A program made the position numbers and the translations under genes. Below are positions 12,740-25,400 of a stretch of 64,000 nucleotides of DNA, piece after piece (positions within the stretch are counted from its first letter, which is position 1; every line of letters begins with the position of its first letter). Below the pieces are notes generated by a model that was not told the DNA's origin, made no database searches, and saw only the letters and a program-made list of their open reading frames with translations. This DNA comes from Artemisia argyi (taxonomy: Eukaryota; Streptophyta; Magnoliopsida; Asterales; Asteraceae), in the NCBI GenBank assembly GCA_030686995.1, contig CM060706.1, positions 141,135,505-141,199,504 of the forward strand, given 5' to 3'.

Positions 12740-13868
12740 ATTATGGAGTTAAAAGATCCCCTAATCGTAGCCTAACTTTAGTTTTTTGTACAGTTGGAGC
12801 ACATTGCTTATGGTTACTGTTCTAGTTTGCAAGTACAGTTAGACTTATAATGTAAGCTGTTGTATTTCAAGTTTTAACTTTATATCTCATATTAAATTAT
12901 TTTAACTTTTAGAAGACGAAATCTATACATTCATTCTCAGTAGACAACTTATAATGGAAAAACATTGGTGGTATTTGTTTCTTTGCTTGCGTTTTTCTAG
13001 GTGCCCTTGCCCATTTGCGGTTTTGCGTTTTTGCTTTTTATGCTTGTTTTGTGCCTCCCTTGTCTCTTTAGCGCTTTGTCTATTCTTTATTCTGTGTTCT
13101 TTTGTGGTGTATGTTTCTATTTGTCTATGTCTTTTTTTCTTAGTTATTTTGTTGGTTCTATGCCTATTTGCTTTGTATGCTTGTTTTTCTTCTTTTGTCT
13201 TTTAGACTCCTTGTCCTTGTTTTTGCTCACTTGCACACATGCACGTATTTATGAGCTCTCTCATCTGCACGCTTGCACTTGCCGAAGGTCTTCCTGGAAG
13301 CAGTCTCTCTACTTTTCGGGTTATCATGGGGTAGGGGTAGGGGTAGAATCTACATACTTTTCGGGTTATCATGGGGTAGGGGTAGAATCTATCTACATTC
13401 TACCTCCCCCATTCTTCGCCCTGGCGGGATTAAGTATGTTGTTATATTTGTGGTATTTGTTTCATACAAAACCCAAACCATGTTTGATTATAAGGGCAAT
13501 TTCATATCTCCCTGGCAATTTCATATCTCCCCTCATTTTAGTTGGAAATTTCATATATACCCAAGCAAAACATTGTACATTATACATTTAATACATGCAC
13601 TTTGGGTATATATGAAATTAATCATGAAAGTAGGGTGATGTATGAAATTAATCGTCAATAGCATAAAGAGATAAGAGTAACTTTTACCAATAACATTTAT
13701 CAGGATGACTAAAAACATGATGTACATGTGCTCTTTTACCCAAAACAGAAAGTGGAATTTATCATGATGTACATGTGCTCTTTTACCCAAAACAGAAAGT
13801 GGAAAGTTGGTTGCCAAAGGCAGAAAAAAACTGAAAGTTGGATTATACCGCAATGAATAGAAATTTAA
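12740..13868. other. 3' region of the RRT-like gene and intergenic repeats
   Basis: The 3' UTR occupies the first few hundred bases. It is followed by a T-rich low-complexity stretch (about 12960-13220), a SINE-like fragment, and tandem duplications such as 'atcatgatgtacatgtgctcttttacccaaaacagaaagtgg' repeated at about 13710-13800. Frames here reflect low complexity, not genes. Confidence 0.55.
13268..13460 (+). mobile_element. SINE-like 3' fragment (TS/Sol type)
   Basis: The stretch 'gccgaaggtcttcctggaag...cagtctctctac...ggggtaggggtag...tctacctcccccatt...ggcgggattaagtatgttgtt' has the order of blocks known from plant TS/SolS SINE 3' bodies ending in TTG-type tails. The 'cttttcgggttatcatgggg' block is duplicated (about 13312 and 13358). 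The tRNA-like 5' head is not clear, so it is probably truncated. Confidence 0.55.
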
Positions 13869-14093
13869 GGGCCGTTTAGTTGGTGGAAAAGTTTCCTATT
13901 TTTTCAAGAAATTTTTCATATGAAAATAGAAAAACTGAAAAACCTTTTAGTTAATTTCCAAAAAATGTGAAATTCTCATTCTCTAAATTTTAACTAAAGG
14001 TTTGAAAAGCTCATTCTACTCCTTGCTTTTTTCATTCTCTAGAAATCTAGAAACGGAAAAACAATTTTTTTTTTCAATCAACTAAACAACCCC
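13869..14093. mobile_element. Tourist/PIF-Harbinger MITE with TAA TSD
   Basis: 225-bp element with termini GGGCCGTTTAGTTGGTGGAAAA and the inverse of GGGGTTGTTTAGTTGATTGAAA, flanked by TAA (13866-13868 and 14094-14096). A 3-bp TWA duplication with GG(G/C)-rich TIRs is the PIF/Harbinger signature. It lies just beyond the 3' end of the F-box gene. Confidence 0.85.
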
Positions 14094-14569
14094 TAAGTTC
14101 CGCAAACTTAAAACTTAAAATTCGAACCTCCAAAAGTTTGTAACTTCTTACAAAAGAGAAATAAATTATACAATTTGATAAATGATAATGCAATTTACAC
14201 CACGGAAGAAGTACCCAAAACAGCCTGACATTAAGATTTATAAAGATTGTAACAATGAATAACAGTTTTAACAAGTCAAAATTTTCCATGTATACACCAA
14301 TTCCAAAAAAGTATACAACAGCTGTTAATGAAATATTTCTAAGAATTTGTGTTCCAGCCCATTCATTGTCGATAAATTGATCTTGAAGTGTAGAGCATTA
14401 AACTTGGCACTTAATTGCTGTTTCTTTGGCATGAATGCAGACTCAAGCAATTCGATCCAGCCTGTGGAAGTTGGTAACTTGATGGTCAGGTACTCAGGTA
14501 GCCGGTGATCAAAACCATATTGGATTCAGAGAATCATCAGGTCCAAACAGATGAAGCAAAACTACCAAC

Positions 14570-15811
14570 TCAGTAGATAGAAGCATCAAACCGTGGCTCA
14601 TAGAAACAGACCTGACTGTTATATGACTGCAGAGCGCAACCAGCAATCCAAGACCATGTCTTTTTATCAACATCAAAAAGCAGACCTTTCCCTTGATTCC
14701 AAGACGTAAAACAGATCAAATTATCCTGCCCAAAACACTCAAATCTCTCGGCTGATAACCTTAGAAGAGCTCTAAAGTACCTCGGTGGCATTCTACTAAT
14801 TTCAATCCAAATCACTTTCGAATGATCTAATTCCCATATTCTCATACTCTGAAGAGTACTATAAAGACCAATTCTTCCAACCAAAAATAAACGCTTCTGT
14901 GTACCGGCAACCAAATACCCATCCAACAAAGACCGGGGGAACTTTGCGGGTATATGTTCCCAGTATCCCGCATCCAACTGATACACCATTAACCCAAGAG
15001 GTGAAATCGTTTCCATATACAACCTCGAGTCACAAAATGCCATCTTAGATGAACAAAGATTAACAGCAGGCATCGTCTCATGGAGCGACCAACTGTCAAG
15101 CTTCGAATCATAAACCTCAGTCGGCAACGATTTATCCCCATATTTATCACTAGCAGCAATAACCTTAAAACACCGTTTCTTCCTATCAACAACCATAATC
15201 AACTGTCTCTGCTGATTATAATGCATACTAGGCAACATCCTCCATCTTTGCGTAAGCGGATTACAAATCAACGTCCTAAAAGTCAACCCATCAAGACCCG
15301 AGAAACAAACAAGTCCACCAGACGCCCCAACTAACCAAAACGCCCATGGAGGCAAAAACACAAACGGAATCTTATACCACTGTTTCAACGGCAAACTAAA
15401 CACAGAACACTGGGGCACATTCAAATTCTTCCAAAACGTTAACAAACAAGGCCCATGAGACGGAACTTGAGAATGAAACTTTAAAAAACCATTATCCTGC
15501 AATATGGAATTCCACCTCCTACAAACCGACCGCAACCTAAAAATCATAAAAGGCGGAACTCTAGCTAATATCTCGTTCAACAAATCCTCGGGCAACATAG
15601 CCCATATGTTATCTTCCATATGAACAACATCAGGAAGGTGTGCCTTAGTAAATGTAGCTGTCATTTCTTCATCTAAGCCTCTTGGTTTCGTCTTAACAGT
15701 TTTCGGTCTAGACGGACTAGTGTTCCTAGATCCTAAACCTCGCGCTATCGGGCTCGTGTTCCTTGCACTACTACTACTAGAATCAGGAGTGTCACTAATT
15801 CCTAAAACCAT
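14570..15811 (-). CDS. F-box/kelch-type protein (At5g15710-like)
   Basis: 413-aa protein in one coding exon. It is a predicted substrate receptor of an SCF (SKP1-CUL1-F-box) ubiquitin ligase. The N-terminus is Ser/Arg-rich and disordered. The F-box lies at about residues 68-108, containing [14 protein letters not shown] and [12 protein letters not shown]. The C-terminal half has the repeated WxxxP/VCNP-type blades of an F-box-associated or kelch propeller, with conserved segments such as [20 protein letters not shown] and a C-terminal [10 protein letters not shown]. By recall it is strongly similar to Arabidopsis At5g15710 over its full length. The ATG directly follows an AG acceptor-like site (TTAATAAG), so a 5' UTR intron at about 15812-15939 is likely. 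It is convergent with the RRT-like gene. Its target is unknown. Confidence 0.93.
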   Translation of the reverse strand: MVLGISDTPDSSSSSARNTSPIARGLGSRNTSPSRPKTVKTKPRGLDEEMTATFTKAHLPDVVHMEDNIWAMLPEDLLNEILARVPPFMIFRLRSVCRRWNSILQDNGFLKFHSQVPSHGPCLLTFWKNLNVPQCSVFSLPLKQWYKIPFVFLPPWAFWLVGASGGLVCFSGLDGLTFRTLICNPLTQRWRMLPSMHYNQQRQLIMVVDRKKRCFKVIAASDKYGDKSLPTEVYDSKLDSWSLHETMPAVNLCSSKMAFCDSRLYMETISPLGLMVYQLDAGYWEHIPAKFPRSLLDGYLVAGTQKRLFLVGRIGLYSTLQSMRIWELDHSKVIWIEISRMPPRYFRALLRLSAERFECFGQDNLICFTSWNQGKGLLFDVDKKTWSWIAGCALQSYNSQVCFYEPRFDASIY

Positions 15812-16055
15812 CTTATTAACAATAACTTATTATAAATTAAAACCTTAATCTTTAAAAATCAGTGTTTTATTAATCAGTAGATTATATACAAGATCTAAGG
15901 AATTGAACTGAGCGGTGAAAAAGAGGTTGTTGTTGTTACCTTTGATTGTGCTAGGGTTTCATTTTCGATTTGTTTAGAAGATTATTCAGAGAACTGTTTG
16001 TGTGTTTTTCTGTAGCTCACCATTCCTTATTTTGTCTTTAGTGGCGTGTATGATT
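15812..16055 (-). promoter_or_regulatory. 5' UTR intron and promoter side of the F-box gene
   Basis: On the minus strand, AAAG|GTAAC at 15940/15939 reads as a donor and AATAAG|ATG at 15812 as an acceptor. This suggests a ~128-nt leader intron just before the start codon. Upstream space is short because the long-TIR element begins near 16056. Confidence 0.45.
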
Positions 16056-17995
16056 TGCATAAATCGTCCCTGATTAGTGATTACTTTGGGCAGATTGCAC
16101 GTTTCGTCTCTAACCATTTCGAAAGTGCAGAAATGGTCTCTATGAGAAATCTTTGAGCAAATTTTGGTCCCTGGTTTTAACCGGCGTTAAGTGGATTTCA
16201 TTAGAATTTACACGTTAGCCCTTTTGGGTCGCGACAGTTGCAGCGTTCATCCTTTAACTAACGGCCGTTTATAATTTTTAATTTTTGATTTCTTTAAAGT
16301 TTTTTATTTTTATTTTTATATGTATGTTTTTATTTATATATATATGTTTTTATTTTTATACTCTTTTATATATGTTTTTAAATACATTTTTTTATATACG
16401 TTATTATATACTTTTTTATACGTTTTTTATATACGTTTTTGTATACATTTTTGTAGATGTTTGCTGATATGTATACCAAAAAGAGTGCAAAAAACAGTCT
16501 TGGTTTTGCTTATATAAAAACATAATGCATTGAAATGTGTTTTGCTGATATATGTACCAAAAAGAGACCGCAAAAAACAGTCATGGTTTTGCTTATACAA
16601 AAAATGCAATCATTGTTTTGCTGATGCAAATGCAGTCATGGTTTTGCTGATATGGATTAAAAATGCAGTCAGGGTTTTGTTGGTATTAGCTAATGAAATG
16701 ATTGGACATTGCTGTCTACATAGATGAGAATCTTAATCTCATTCTTTACACTATTTTTTTCTCCTCTTCCCTACACATTGACCAACCAACCCTTCACATA
16801 TTCTTTATATAATGGCATTAGCACAAGCTCATTTTCATCTCACATTTGTAACAAAACCTACGACTGAAAATATAAGTTCCAACAAGAAACTAGGTAATTA
16901 ACAATGTCTTTTTTCATCTCATTTCTCATATCTTTAACACACCATTCATTTTGTGTGTGTGTGTGTGTGTATGTAGAAACCATAACCATTTCCACCAGTG
17001 AAGGTTCTGATGCATCATATCCAATGCTATGGGCTGACTATTTTCCAAAGGTTGAACATTCAAGTTCTGATTTTGGCTATGATAAAATGCGTTTTATCAA
17101 CCAAAAATTGGTTCAAGCTCAAACAAGGTTGATGCTAGCAAGAATCCAACCCCCAAACAGATTGCAAAGCAGGCTTTTACTGATAGGATTAAGGTTCTAG
17201 GCCTGGCTAATAAGGAAATTTGTGATTTACTTGGTATCAAGTCATTTGCTGTAAAAAAATCCCACAGATGCAATTGCCATGCCAAAAGGGAAGGGAAAAA
17301 ATGGTTTAGTATGTATGGTTTAGTATCATGGTTTAATATCATGGATGTTGGTGCTTTAAGTATAGCTTAAATGCCCTAGAATAAATCTGTTGTAACCAAA
17401 TTGATGTTTCCTGTTTAAGTATGGCTTTAAGTATGAATGCAATGCAATATTTCCTGTTTATATTTTAAATAAACTGATGCCAAAGGTACTTTGCATACAT
17501 ATCAAATTGAAAATGTATATAAAAACACATTAAAAAGTATATAAAAACGCATATAAAAAGTATAGAAAAACGTATTTAAAAACATTTATAAAAACGAATT
17601 TAAAAACATATACAAAAATGTATACAAAAACTTATATAAAAAATGTATAAAAAAGTATATAATAACGTATATAAAAAGCGTATTTAAAAACATATATAAA
17701 AGAGTATAAAAATAAAAACATATATATAAAAATAAAAACATATAGATATTAAAATAAAAAAAATTAAAGAAATCGAAATTAAAAATTATAAACGATCGTT
17801 AGTTAAAGGACGGACACTGCAACTGTTTCGACCCAAAAGGGCTAACGCGTAAATTCTAACGAAATCCACTTAACGTCGATTAAAACCAGGGACCAAAATT
17901 TGCTCAAATGTTTCCCACAGGGAAGATTTCTGCACTTTTGAAATGGTTGGGATGAAACATGCAATCTGGCCAAAGTTCAGGGACAATTTATGTAA
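16056..17995. mobile_element. Long-TIR non-autonomous DNA element (MULE-like candidate)
   Basis: Inverted arms of about 400-480 bp: left from 'cataaatcgtccctg' to about 16475, right from about 17515 to 'cagggacaatttatg'. The arms share long stretches such as 'gagcaaattttggtccctgg' and 'cgttagcccttttgggtcg' in opposite orientation. They end internally in AT-rich 'tatataaaaacgtat' runs. The core (about 16480-17510) has degenerate 'cagtcatggttttgctgat' repeats and a gene-like stretch. Long TIRs suggest a Mutator-like element, but no 9-bp TSD or transposase was found. Confidence 0.7.
16800..17370 (+). pseudogene. Gene-like fragment inside the long-TIR element
   Basis: A TATA-like 'ctttatataatggc' (about 16801) precedes an ATG at 16904. 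The 98-codon frame includes a (GT)n tract and [20 protein letters not shown] second frame carries [20 protein letters not shown] and ends at about 17370, so the two parts are out of frame unless spliced. No family is recognised. It could be a captured host fragment or a decayed element protein. Confidence 0.35.
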
Positions 17996-19138
17996 TTAAC
18001 TCTTTTTCTATTATCTTTTTCTTTTGTAATTACTTTGTAAAATTAATAAATTATCATGACATAAAATTACTTTTGGTGTTTTAACATGTTTATAAAAATG
18101 TAACAATATTTTGGTAAATTGAAATGGAATTTTAGTATGGGAAAATAATCCTTGCTGCAAACAGTAGAGATCCTTCTAGCAAATCTATGTTGCTAGGTGT
18201 AAATCAAGGACTAATTGTATACATCAGAGATGTTATTAGGGACTATTGAGTACAATCGAACCATTTTTGCGTTGCAGCATCAGAGCCAAATAACTCCCTG
18301 CTGTTTGCAGGGATGTTATCCCTTTTTAATAAACACGTTTTCTAAAGTTATGTTCAAGAAATGAGTTTTGCTAATTATTCTGGTTGTATAACTATCATGA
18401 ATGATTCTAGTTGGGTTAAAATTCCAATAAAATTAAGACATCATCTGAAAATAAAGATTTACAACTAACACTTGATTGTTTTTGGTTAATTTTATTTATT
18501 ACAATTTACAACCAATTGTATTTAACCAAAGCCCTTATAAGTGTCATTAGTAAAATAAAAAAATAAAAATAAAAATAAAAAGAAGAAGATTATATGAGAT
18601 CGTTGAATTATAACCGGCTAAAGTAGTTGATGATAACTATCAGTATTATTATGAAATTATTCACAATGACTAGTTACATATTCAACTATGCCAGTGAATA
18701 GTTCTCGTCTAGTCGTCTCATTCGGAACCTTGGAATGTATATGATCGTACATCAGCTGCTCACTAAAATAAGCAGCGATTAAACGATCATGAGCACCACA
18801 AACGATCTCTACTTATGATGTTTTTTGTACTTCGTGAACTTTCACCTTTTCATTTATTCTTAATAAACGGCGTCACACTTTTAAAAACATCAAGTTCACA
18901 TTATTAAACTTCTTCTTCTGATGAGTCTGCAATCATAAATGATGGAGTCCATTTGGGAAATGAGGAATGAACAATATTTTGTTTGAGTTGTGTAGATATT
19001 GAGAAAGATTATTTTTGAAGTTATGAATAAACATGATGGGGTATGGGGTGTTATAGGTAAATAAAAAATCAAAAATTAAAAATTAAAAAGTTTTTTTAAT
19101 TTTTTTTAACATTTCCATTTCCATATATTCGTTGGGAG

Positions 19139-19140
<2 letters not shown>
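17996..19140. other. Intergenic AT-rich DNA with one MITE
   Basis: Apart from the MITE at 18139-18322 this stretch shows only AT-rich sequence and A/T-rich short tandem motifs (for example 'aaaaataaaaat' near 18560 and 'caaaaattaaaaattaaaaag' near 19067). No gene was recognised. Confidence 0.5.
18139..18322. mobile_element. Small MITE with CTGTTTGCAG-type TIRs
   Basis: The left end GGGAAAATAATCCTTGCTGCAAACAG and the right end (reverse complement GGGATAACATCCCTGCAAACAG) are imperfect inverted repeats ~184 bp apart. No clear target duplication. Family not assigned. Confidence 0.6.
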
Positions 19141-19188
<48 letters not shown>

Positions 19189-20011
19189 AAAAACCAACGA
19201 CCATGTGCGGTATGTGTTGGTGTGTAATGGTCATCATGCATGGTCATAACTCATAACATGTGGCCGTGGTGAATCAGCCACCATTATTTCTAGTCTAAGT
19301 ATGTGTTTGAGATGTTTTTTATTTTGCTTTAAATTTTATTTGCTTGTGTTTAAGCAAATTATTATTTCAAAGTGTTTTGATCACTAAAAAAAGGTTTTTT
19401 ATGAGCCAAGTTTCAATAAGACATGCTCATTCAAAATTAACCTAAGTGATCTTCTTAACCTATCATATCCAACCTAAAACGCATTAGAAGTAAACAGATT
19501 ATTTATCACTAAAGCATAAGCTATCGAGGTATACAAAAATGTTACATTTTTTTTTTTATCATACAATTCATACTGCTTATTTGTAACTAAGCATAAGAGG
19601 GCTAGGTATGTTAACGCCGAAGCCGACGTTATGCCTAGCTGGTGCTGCATTGGGCGGCGTTACCATACCGGAGTTGTGGCGTTGAGCTCCAAGTTATTAC
19701 AATAACTCACAACGAAACGCATATATGAACAAAACGTGCATTTTTTTGTTTTTATTTTTTTATATATATATTTTTTTTCATTTTTTTGGGATTTAAATGG
19801 GTTGTTTTTGTGTGTGTTGAGAGTGTGTGTGTGTGTGTCGAGAATGTGTGTGTGACACCCTCAAATTTCAATGCTATAAACCTTGAGTAATTTATTGCAT
19901 TAAACGGGGGGCCGAGTCTGAGAATATCTAGACTCGTGGTACAGAACAAAATATATTACATAAAGGGTGTCGAGTTCATTACACCTTATTGAAATGAGAA
20001 CATTAAACAAA
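19141..20011. other. Intergenic low-complexity region
   Basis: It contains a ~45-base T-tract (19141-19185), GT-rich microsatellites (about 19808-19860) and a GC-richer island at about 19600-19690 ('gttaacgccgaagccgacgttatgcctagc'). It opens with 'gagggctaggta', the inverse of 'tacctagccctc' near 29350, suggesting related decayed repeats. Confidence 0.45.
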
Positions 20012-20446
20012 GAGAAATGATACATGGACCTAATTATAGACCTAATTGTGGACCTAAAACTATGTGGCATCATCCTGATGGGTTATAAATTAAGTGGGTC
20101 CCTGTCTGCAACCATCAGGATGATGTCACGTGTCTTTAGGTCCACAATTAGGTCTACAATTAGGTCTATGTATCAATTCTCTTAAACAAAATGAGAAATG
20201 ATACATGGACCTAATTATAGACCTAATTGTGGACCTAAAACTATGTGGCATCATCCTGATGGGTTGTAAATTAAGTGGGTCCCTGTCTGCAACCATCAGG
20301 ATGATGTCACGTGTCTTTAGGTCCACAATTAGGTCTATGTATCAATTCTCTTAAACAAAATGAGAAATGATACATGGACCTAATTATAGACCTAATTGTG
20401 GACCTAAAACTATGTGACATCATCCTGATGGGTTGTAAATTAAGTG
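20012..20446. mobile_element. Tandem array of three copies of a hairpin MITE
   Basis: Copy 1 is 20012-20181, copy 2 is 20193-20350 and copy 3 is 20362-20446 (cut short). Full copies begin 'gagaaatgatacatggacct' and end with its inverse 'aggtctatgtatcaattctc', with 'catcctgatgg' and 'ccatcaggatg' in the arms. The 9-base TTAAACAAA precedes copy 1 (20003-20011), lies between copies 1 and 2 (20182-20190), and follows copy 2 (20351-20359). A 9-bp duplication suggests a Mutator-type MITE that was later tandemly amplified together with its target duplication. Confidence 0.88.
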
Positions 20447-20702
20447 GAAACACTCAACAAAGTACATTTAAACTAATCATTTTGACTACTCCTCAATCAT
20501 CTCATTCTCGTTAATTATTCCTGTTTCGAAATCTGAGGGTGAAAATGTAAGAGTGAGCGACAATGCACAGCAAGCAGCTATATACAAGTGTGGGATTATT
20601 TATGCAACTGAATAATGGAATTAAATAATTTTTTATTAGTAAAACAGAGCATAAGTTGGAACGGGTGAGTCATATGACCATAAATAAAGAATAATTCTAG
20701 AT

Positions 20703-20843
20703 CCACCAAAAGTTTACAAAAAATAATCCATTCGCTGACGTGGCAGAGTGGTGATTGGTTAGTTTTCTGTGGGCCACAGAAAACTAACCAATCACCACTC
20801 TGCCACGTCAGCGAGTGGATTATTTTTTGTAAACTTTTGGTGG
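20703..20843. repeat. Near-perfect 141-bp palindrome (hairpin element)
   Basis: Arms of ~70 bp, from 'ccaccaaaagtttacaaaaa' to 'ctgtggg' and back. I see one mismatch ('ccattcgctg' against 'ccactcgctg') and virtually no loop. It contains 'gctgacgtggcagagtggtg' and its inverse. A transcript would form a miRNA-precursor-like stem. Most likely a young hairpin MITE; a small-RNA gene is possible but unproven. Confidence 0.9.
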
Positions 20844-21745
20844 GTGTAGCACTCCTCATAAATAAATATGACTATATTTTTCGAATTAAGGCATAACATT
20901 TAACATTTTCAATAATAAAATTCATAATATTCTTTGCCAAACAATTATATCATAACCAAAGGCAACATCACTTGCATTGCTTATGTGAGTGTGTTCAAAT
21001 AACTCACTGGCAATATACGTCGTCCTAATTTAATAGGAACGAACTCTTCCATACATCATTTTCTCATGAGCATCACATACCATTTCTAGCCATACACATA
21101 GTCGTCCTTCATTCATCTTTACTACATATAATGGAGAAATGGTCAAAGTAAAATTGTGAAATTGTGAAAAACTGAACTTTTGGTCAATCCCGATTTTACC
21201 CCTCAAAATGTCAAACGAAAATTAATGGCCTGCTGAATTAATGGGGCTGAATTAATAGATGGAAACTAATAATGGATTTCAATGTCTGAATTAACGGGGC
21301 GGAAAATGCCTTTCTGTTTCTACAAACTGAAAAATATATGCCAAATCAAACGAATGTACTCAATACTTACCGTCACCACCACCAATTCACCAAACCCTCA
21401 CCCCATCGAGAATCAACACTGCCGGAAACCCCACGAACGACACTAGCACCACTGAAACCCCCGCATCAAAGAAGGTTCTTTCAAGTTTTTAGTTTTTTTA
21501 TATAAACTTTTTATGTTAGATCTATATAAATTTTATGTTTTCAAGTATTTTAGATCCATATGATTTTCTTTACAGATCTGAGTTCTTAAAAATTTTGTGA
21601 CAATTTTTTAAGGATTTCTTGGAGCTACTGCCGTCGCTGGAATTTGCGCTGTCGCCACCACCGAGACCCATCACGTCCGAGTCTAACCACCACATCAACC
21701 CCACTACTGGAACCTCTATATCACAAACGAGTTTATCATATTTTG

Positions 21746-21799
<54 letters not shown>

Positions 21800-22479
21800 A
21801 ATTTTTTGTATATATATTTATGTACTTAGTTTTGAAGTTTTTTTTAGATCTATGTTGCTATCACATTTTTTCAGCCGCCGCTTTCGACGGAATATCTCCT
21901 CGTTGCCGCAATTTGCATAGCAGCCGACAGAAGGTGTTGCTGCAACTTAAAAATCATATCTTGGTGTGGCTTTTATGGTGGGCTGGTAAACCATGTTTAA
22001 ATATTTCGTAATGAGTATTTTATTAAGTAGTACCCGTTTTGAGTAGATAATAGGTGTGAGATGGTGCAATTCTCCTTCATGTTGTAACTGTAACATCGAT
22101 ATAGTTTCGTTAGGCTTAATTTGTTTGTTGGTTATAAGCGGCCAATTACGATGCACAAGCATTAGATTCATCCAATGGCATGACATAAAAAAAAAAAAAA
22201 ACCGAGAACAAAGATATGCCGATGAGTTGTTTTCACACAATGACTTTATGCCTTTTGTCAAAATGCCGTTGGCCCATTATTATATATACAAATAGTATTT
22301 TAATAAATAAGTGTGGAAGTAAAAGATGTTCCGATCAATCTTTTTTTTTCTTCATTTTTTTTAATAGCATCTTGATTAATAACTCGGTTGTTTGTTTAAA
22401 GGTAATTTTGTAGAAAATTGTAAATTGAGCAGACAACTGATTGGCTCAGAACAGTCAACCTAAATTGACCAGGGAATGG
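20844..22479. other. Intergenic DNA, no supported gene
   Basis: It holds a ~47-base T-tract (about 21750-21798) and C-rich stretches at about 21380-21470 and 21640-21720 ('cgccaccaccgagacc'). These give open frames without recognisable domains. Poly-F runs in two frames come from the T-tract. Confidence 0.5.
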
Positions 22480-25400
22480 TCAACCAAGTCAAACTATCTA
22501 GAGTCAATGCTCCGTGGAAGTATAGTGTTTTCCCCGGGTCGTTATGTCCCGACGAGGTGTGATGGTTATCAAACGGATCTGTGATCAGGTGAATTTGGAT
22601 AGGAAAAGGTTTGTGAGTGATTAAACTAGGGAATCTACAAAGAAATAGCTTAAACAAGCTATTTAGACGATTACGTGAAAGTTAGATACCTAAAAACGCT
22701 TGAAATCTAAAAACGCGTACGTTTACATTTTAAATAACGTAAACGTACAAAATAAAACGTGAAAACTGAAATCTGAAAACCCACAGGGGGTGAAAATGAC
22801 TTTTTTACAAACCTAAGGGTAAAAGAAAATTTTTAGGAAAAGAAAATTAATTTTTACATTATTTAATTATTTATTATTAATTAAATACTATTTATTAATT
22901 ACTTAACTAGTTTTAATTAATTTAAATTATTAAAAAAATAAAAATAACAAACTATCTTAGAAAATTAAGAAAAATTTTACAAATCTAATTAACCTTCACA
23001 GGAATCCTAAAAATTATAAAAAGTTTGTAAAAATTATTTTTAAACTAATTTACTAATTATTTACTTATTTATTAATTAATATCTAATTAAACTAATTAAA
23101 TTCTAAAAAGTACAAGATGAACAGTAATAATTCTAGAAAAATTCCTAAAATTATATTATATTATATAAAAACTAGGAAAAATATAAAAACTAGGTGCTAC
23201 TTTATAAAAATTAATTATGCTATTTAAAACTTAAATATTAATTAATTACTAATAAAACTAATATTAAATCTAATAAATAACAAATGATAAAATAAAAATA
23301 TGAGAAAATTACTAAAATTACTTTAATATAAGAGGAATTTAAGAAAAATATAAAAAAGCTAAGTGCTTAACAAAAATTTAAAAATGAAAATTAAAATTTA
23401 AATTACATTAAATAGAAACTATCACTTAAAATTAAATTTTTTTTTTCTGGATTTTTCTTTTTGAAAACTATTTTACAACTAAAAACACACAACTTTTGTA
23501 AAAACAAATTTTTTATAACTTAAAAATAAGCTATTTGAGGGCTTATGAGCTTGACAGTTGACTTTGGTCAACTGTCAAGGCCAAAAGCTTGGAAATAAGC
23601 TTTAAGCTGATGCACAGGGTGGATTTAGGTTCAAACAAGCTCAAGGGACTTGTGATAGGGTAAAACAACAAAAATTTGTCCCTGGATAAGCTTATAAGCC
23701 CAAATAAGCAATTCCAAAACCAAAACTTACTCAGAAAAAGGGACAAGCTTGAGGGGCATAGCAGCCCTAGTAAATAAGGTGCAAAACCCAAATTAAGCTT
23801 TGGAACCTGAAGATGAACTTATTGGCTTCTCAAAAAGCCAATAAGCTCATTGTGGGGCCCACTATGTAGGCCAGGGGAATGCATGGAAGTTGGGGTCTGA
23901 GCCTGATGGTCTGAGTGCAGGGCAGAGGCTTGCCCTGCAAGTGTCTTTGATCAGGTGTGGACACCACAATAAAAATCATAAAAATGAAATGACAATGGGA
24001 TATTAGAGACAAGGTGGGGGACTACCAATCCTGAGAATTTCAAGAGCTAAATCTTAGTACAAAAATCTAATTAATTCTTGCCATTTTTGTAAAAACTGAG
24101 TATCATGCAAATTTGACTTTTTGATTAAACCTAAGATTTGACTTTCTTGAACTTTGAGCTTAATTTAATGACTGAAAAACATGTAATAAGCTAGAATAAG
24201 ACCATATAAAACTAGAACAACAACTTATACTATGATATGATGGATTAATGGTCCTAAATCCTAAACAGTGGACAGTTGAGAGGTCCTTAATGTGATTTTG
24301 ACTTATGGTTACTAGAAACTAGGATGTTAAGGTTTATCTAACTTGCATTACCCTATTGTAACATACAGAGACAACAATCAACCACAGTTAAATCACAAGA
24401 CCACCTAGGCAGTGTTAAACCAAACACCCCTATAAAACTGTTGTGACAATTTTGAGAGACAAATGGTGGACCTAAACAATACTACTGATGCTAACTTATG
24501 ACATGAGCAATGAAGGCTAGGTACAAGCTAAATAGAATAGAAAATAAGCACAATAACAAGCTCAAACAAAATTAGATACTTGAAACTAATTTACAAACCA
24601 AAGGAGTGATTTAAAAGGCAAACCTCAATTCAGTAGTACAAAGCTCATCGGAGCTTGTCACCTAGCTCAAATGAGACAGACAACATTCCCAAACACCCTG
24701 CTAAATCACCTTAATCCACAATCATGAACCTCAGTTGACTTTCATTGACTTTTATGATTTTGAGAATGGGAAAGTACAAATGAAACAATAAGCTCACCAA
24801 TAGCTATAAAAAGCTATAATGAACCTTAATGAGCTTCTGGATCACTTAACAACTTATTCTTAACAATATTAACCTTGAAATGGGATTTTGAGTATTTTTT
24901 TGAATAATCATAAACTGAAAATGAATAACTGAAACTTATATTGAGAAAATTACTTGAAAATACACTGAGAAGTCTTGATTACAAACCTTGGTAACTGAAA
25001 CTAATAACTTGAAAAGCTAAAATTACATTTAATTCTAATTACTTAACTAAACTACTCTACCTAAGCTAACTAATACTTCCATCTCTTTTTTCTTCACTTA
25101 TATAAGCCCTGAGGTCCATATTTGACTTTCCCACTAGTTCCTGAGCCGTTGGATGGCTTCCATTTCATCTCAGCCTTCAAACCTGTTTTGGCGGGAAAAG
25201 GTTAAAAGGCAGTTTGAGTGGGGTTTGGTGAGGTAATAAATGAGGAGGGGGTGGGTTGGTTAATTAACGGGGGAAGGTGAGTGTTGGTGAGGGTTTTGTG
25301 GAGATATGAGAGGAGGGGGGGGGGGGAGACCAGGAAGCGTGAATTGAGGGGAAGGAGGTGATGAATAGTGGTGTTTGACTCTGGGTTTGACCGGGGTAAT

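Noticed and set aside
13001..13591. 196-codon plus-strand frame
   Set aside because: Made of T-rich low complexity and SINE-like repeat sequence; no domain, biased composition.
21619..22011. 130-codon frame with poly-Phe
   Set aside because: The poly-Phe comes from a T-tract; no conserved protein on either side.
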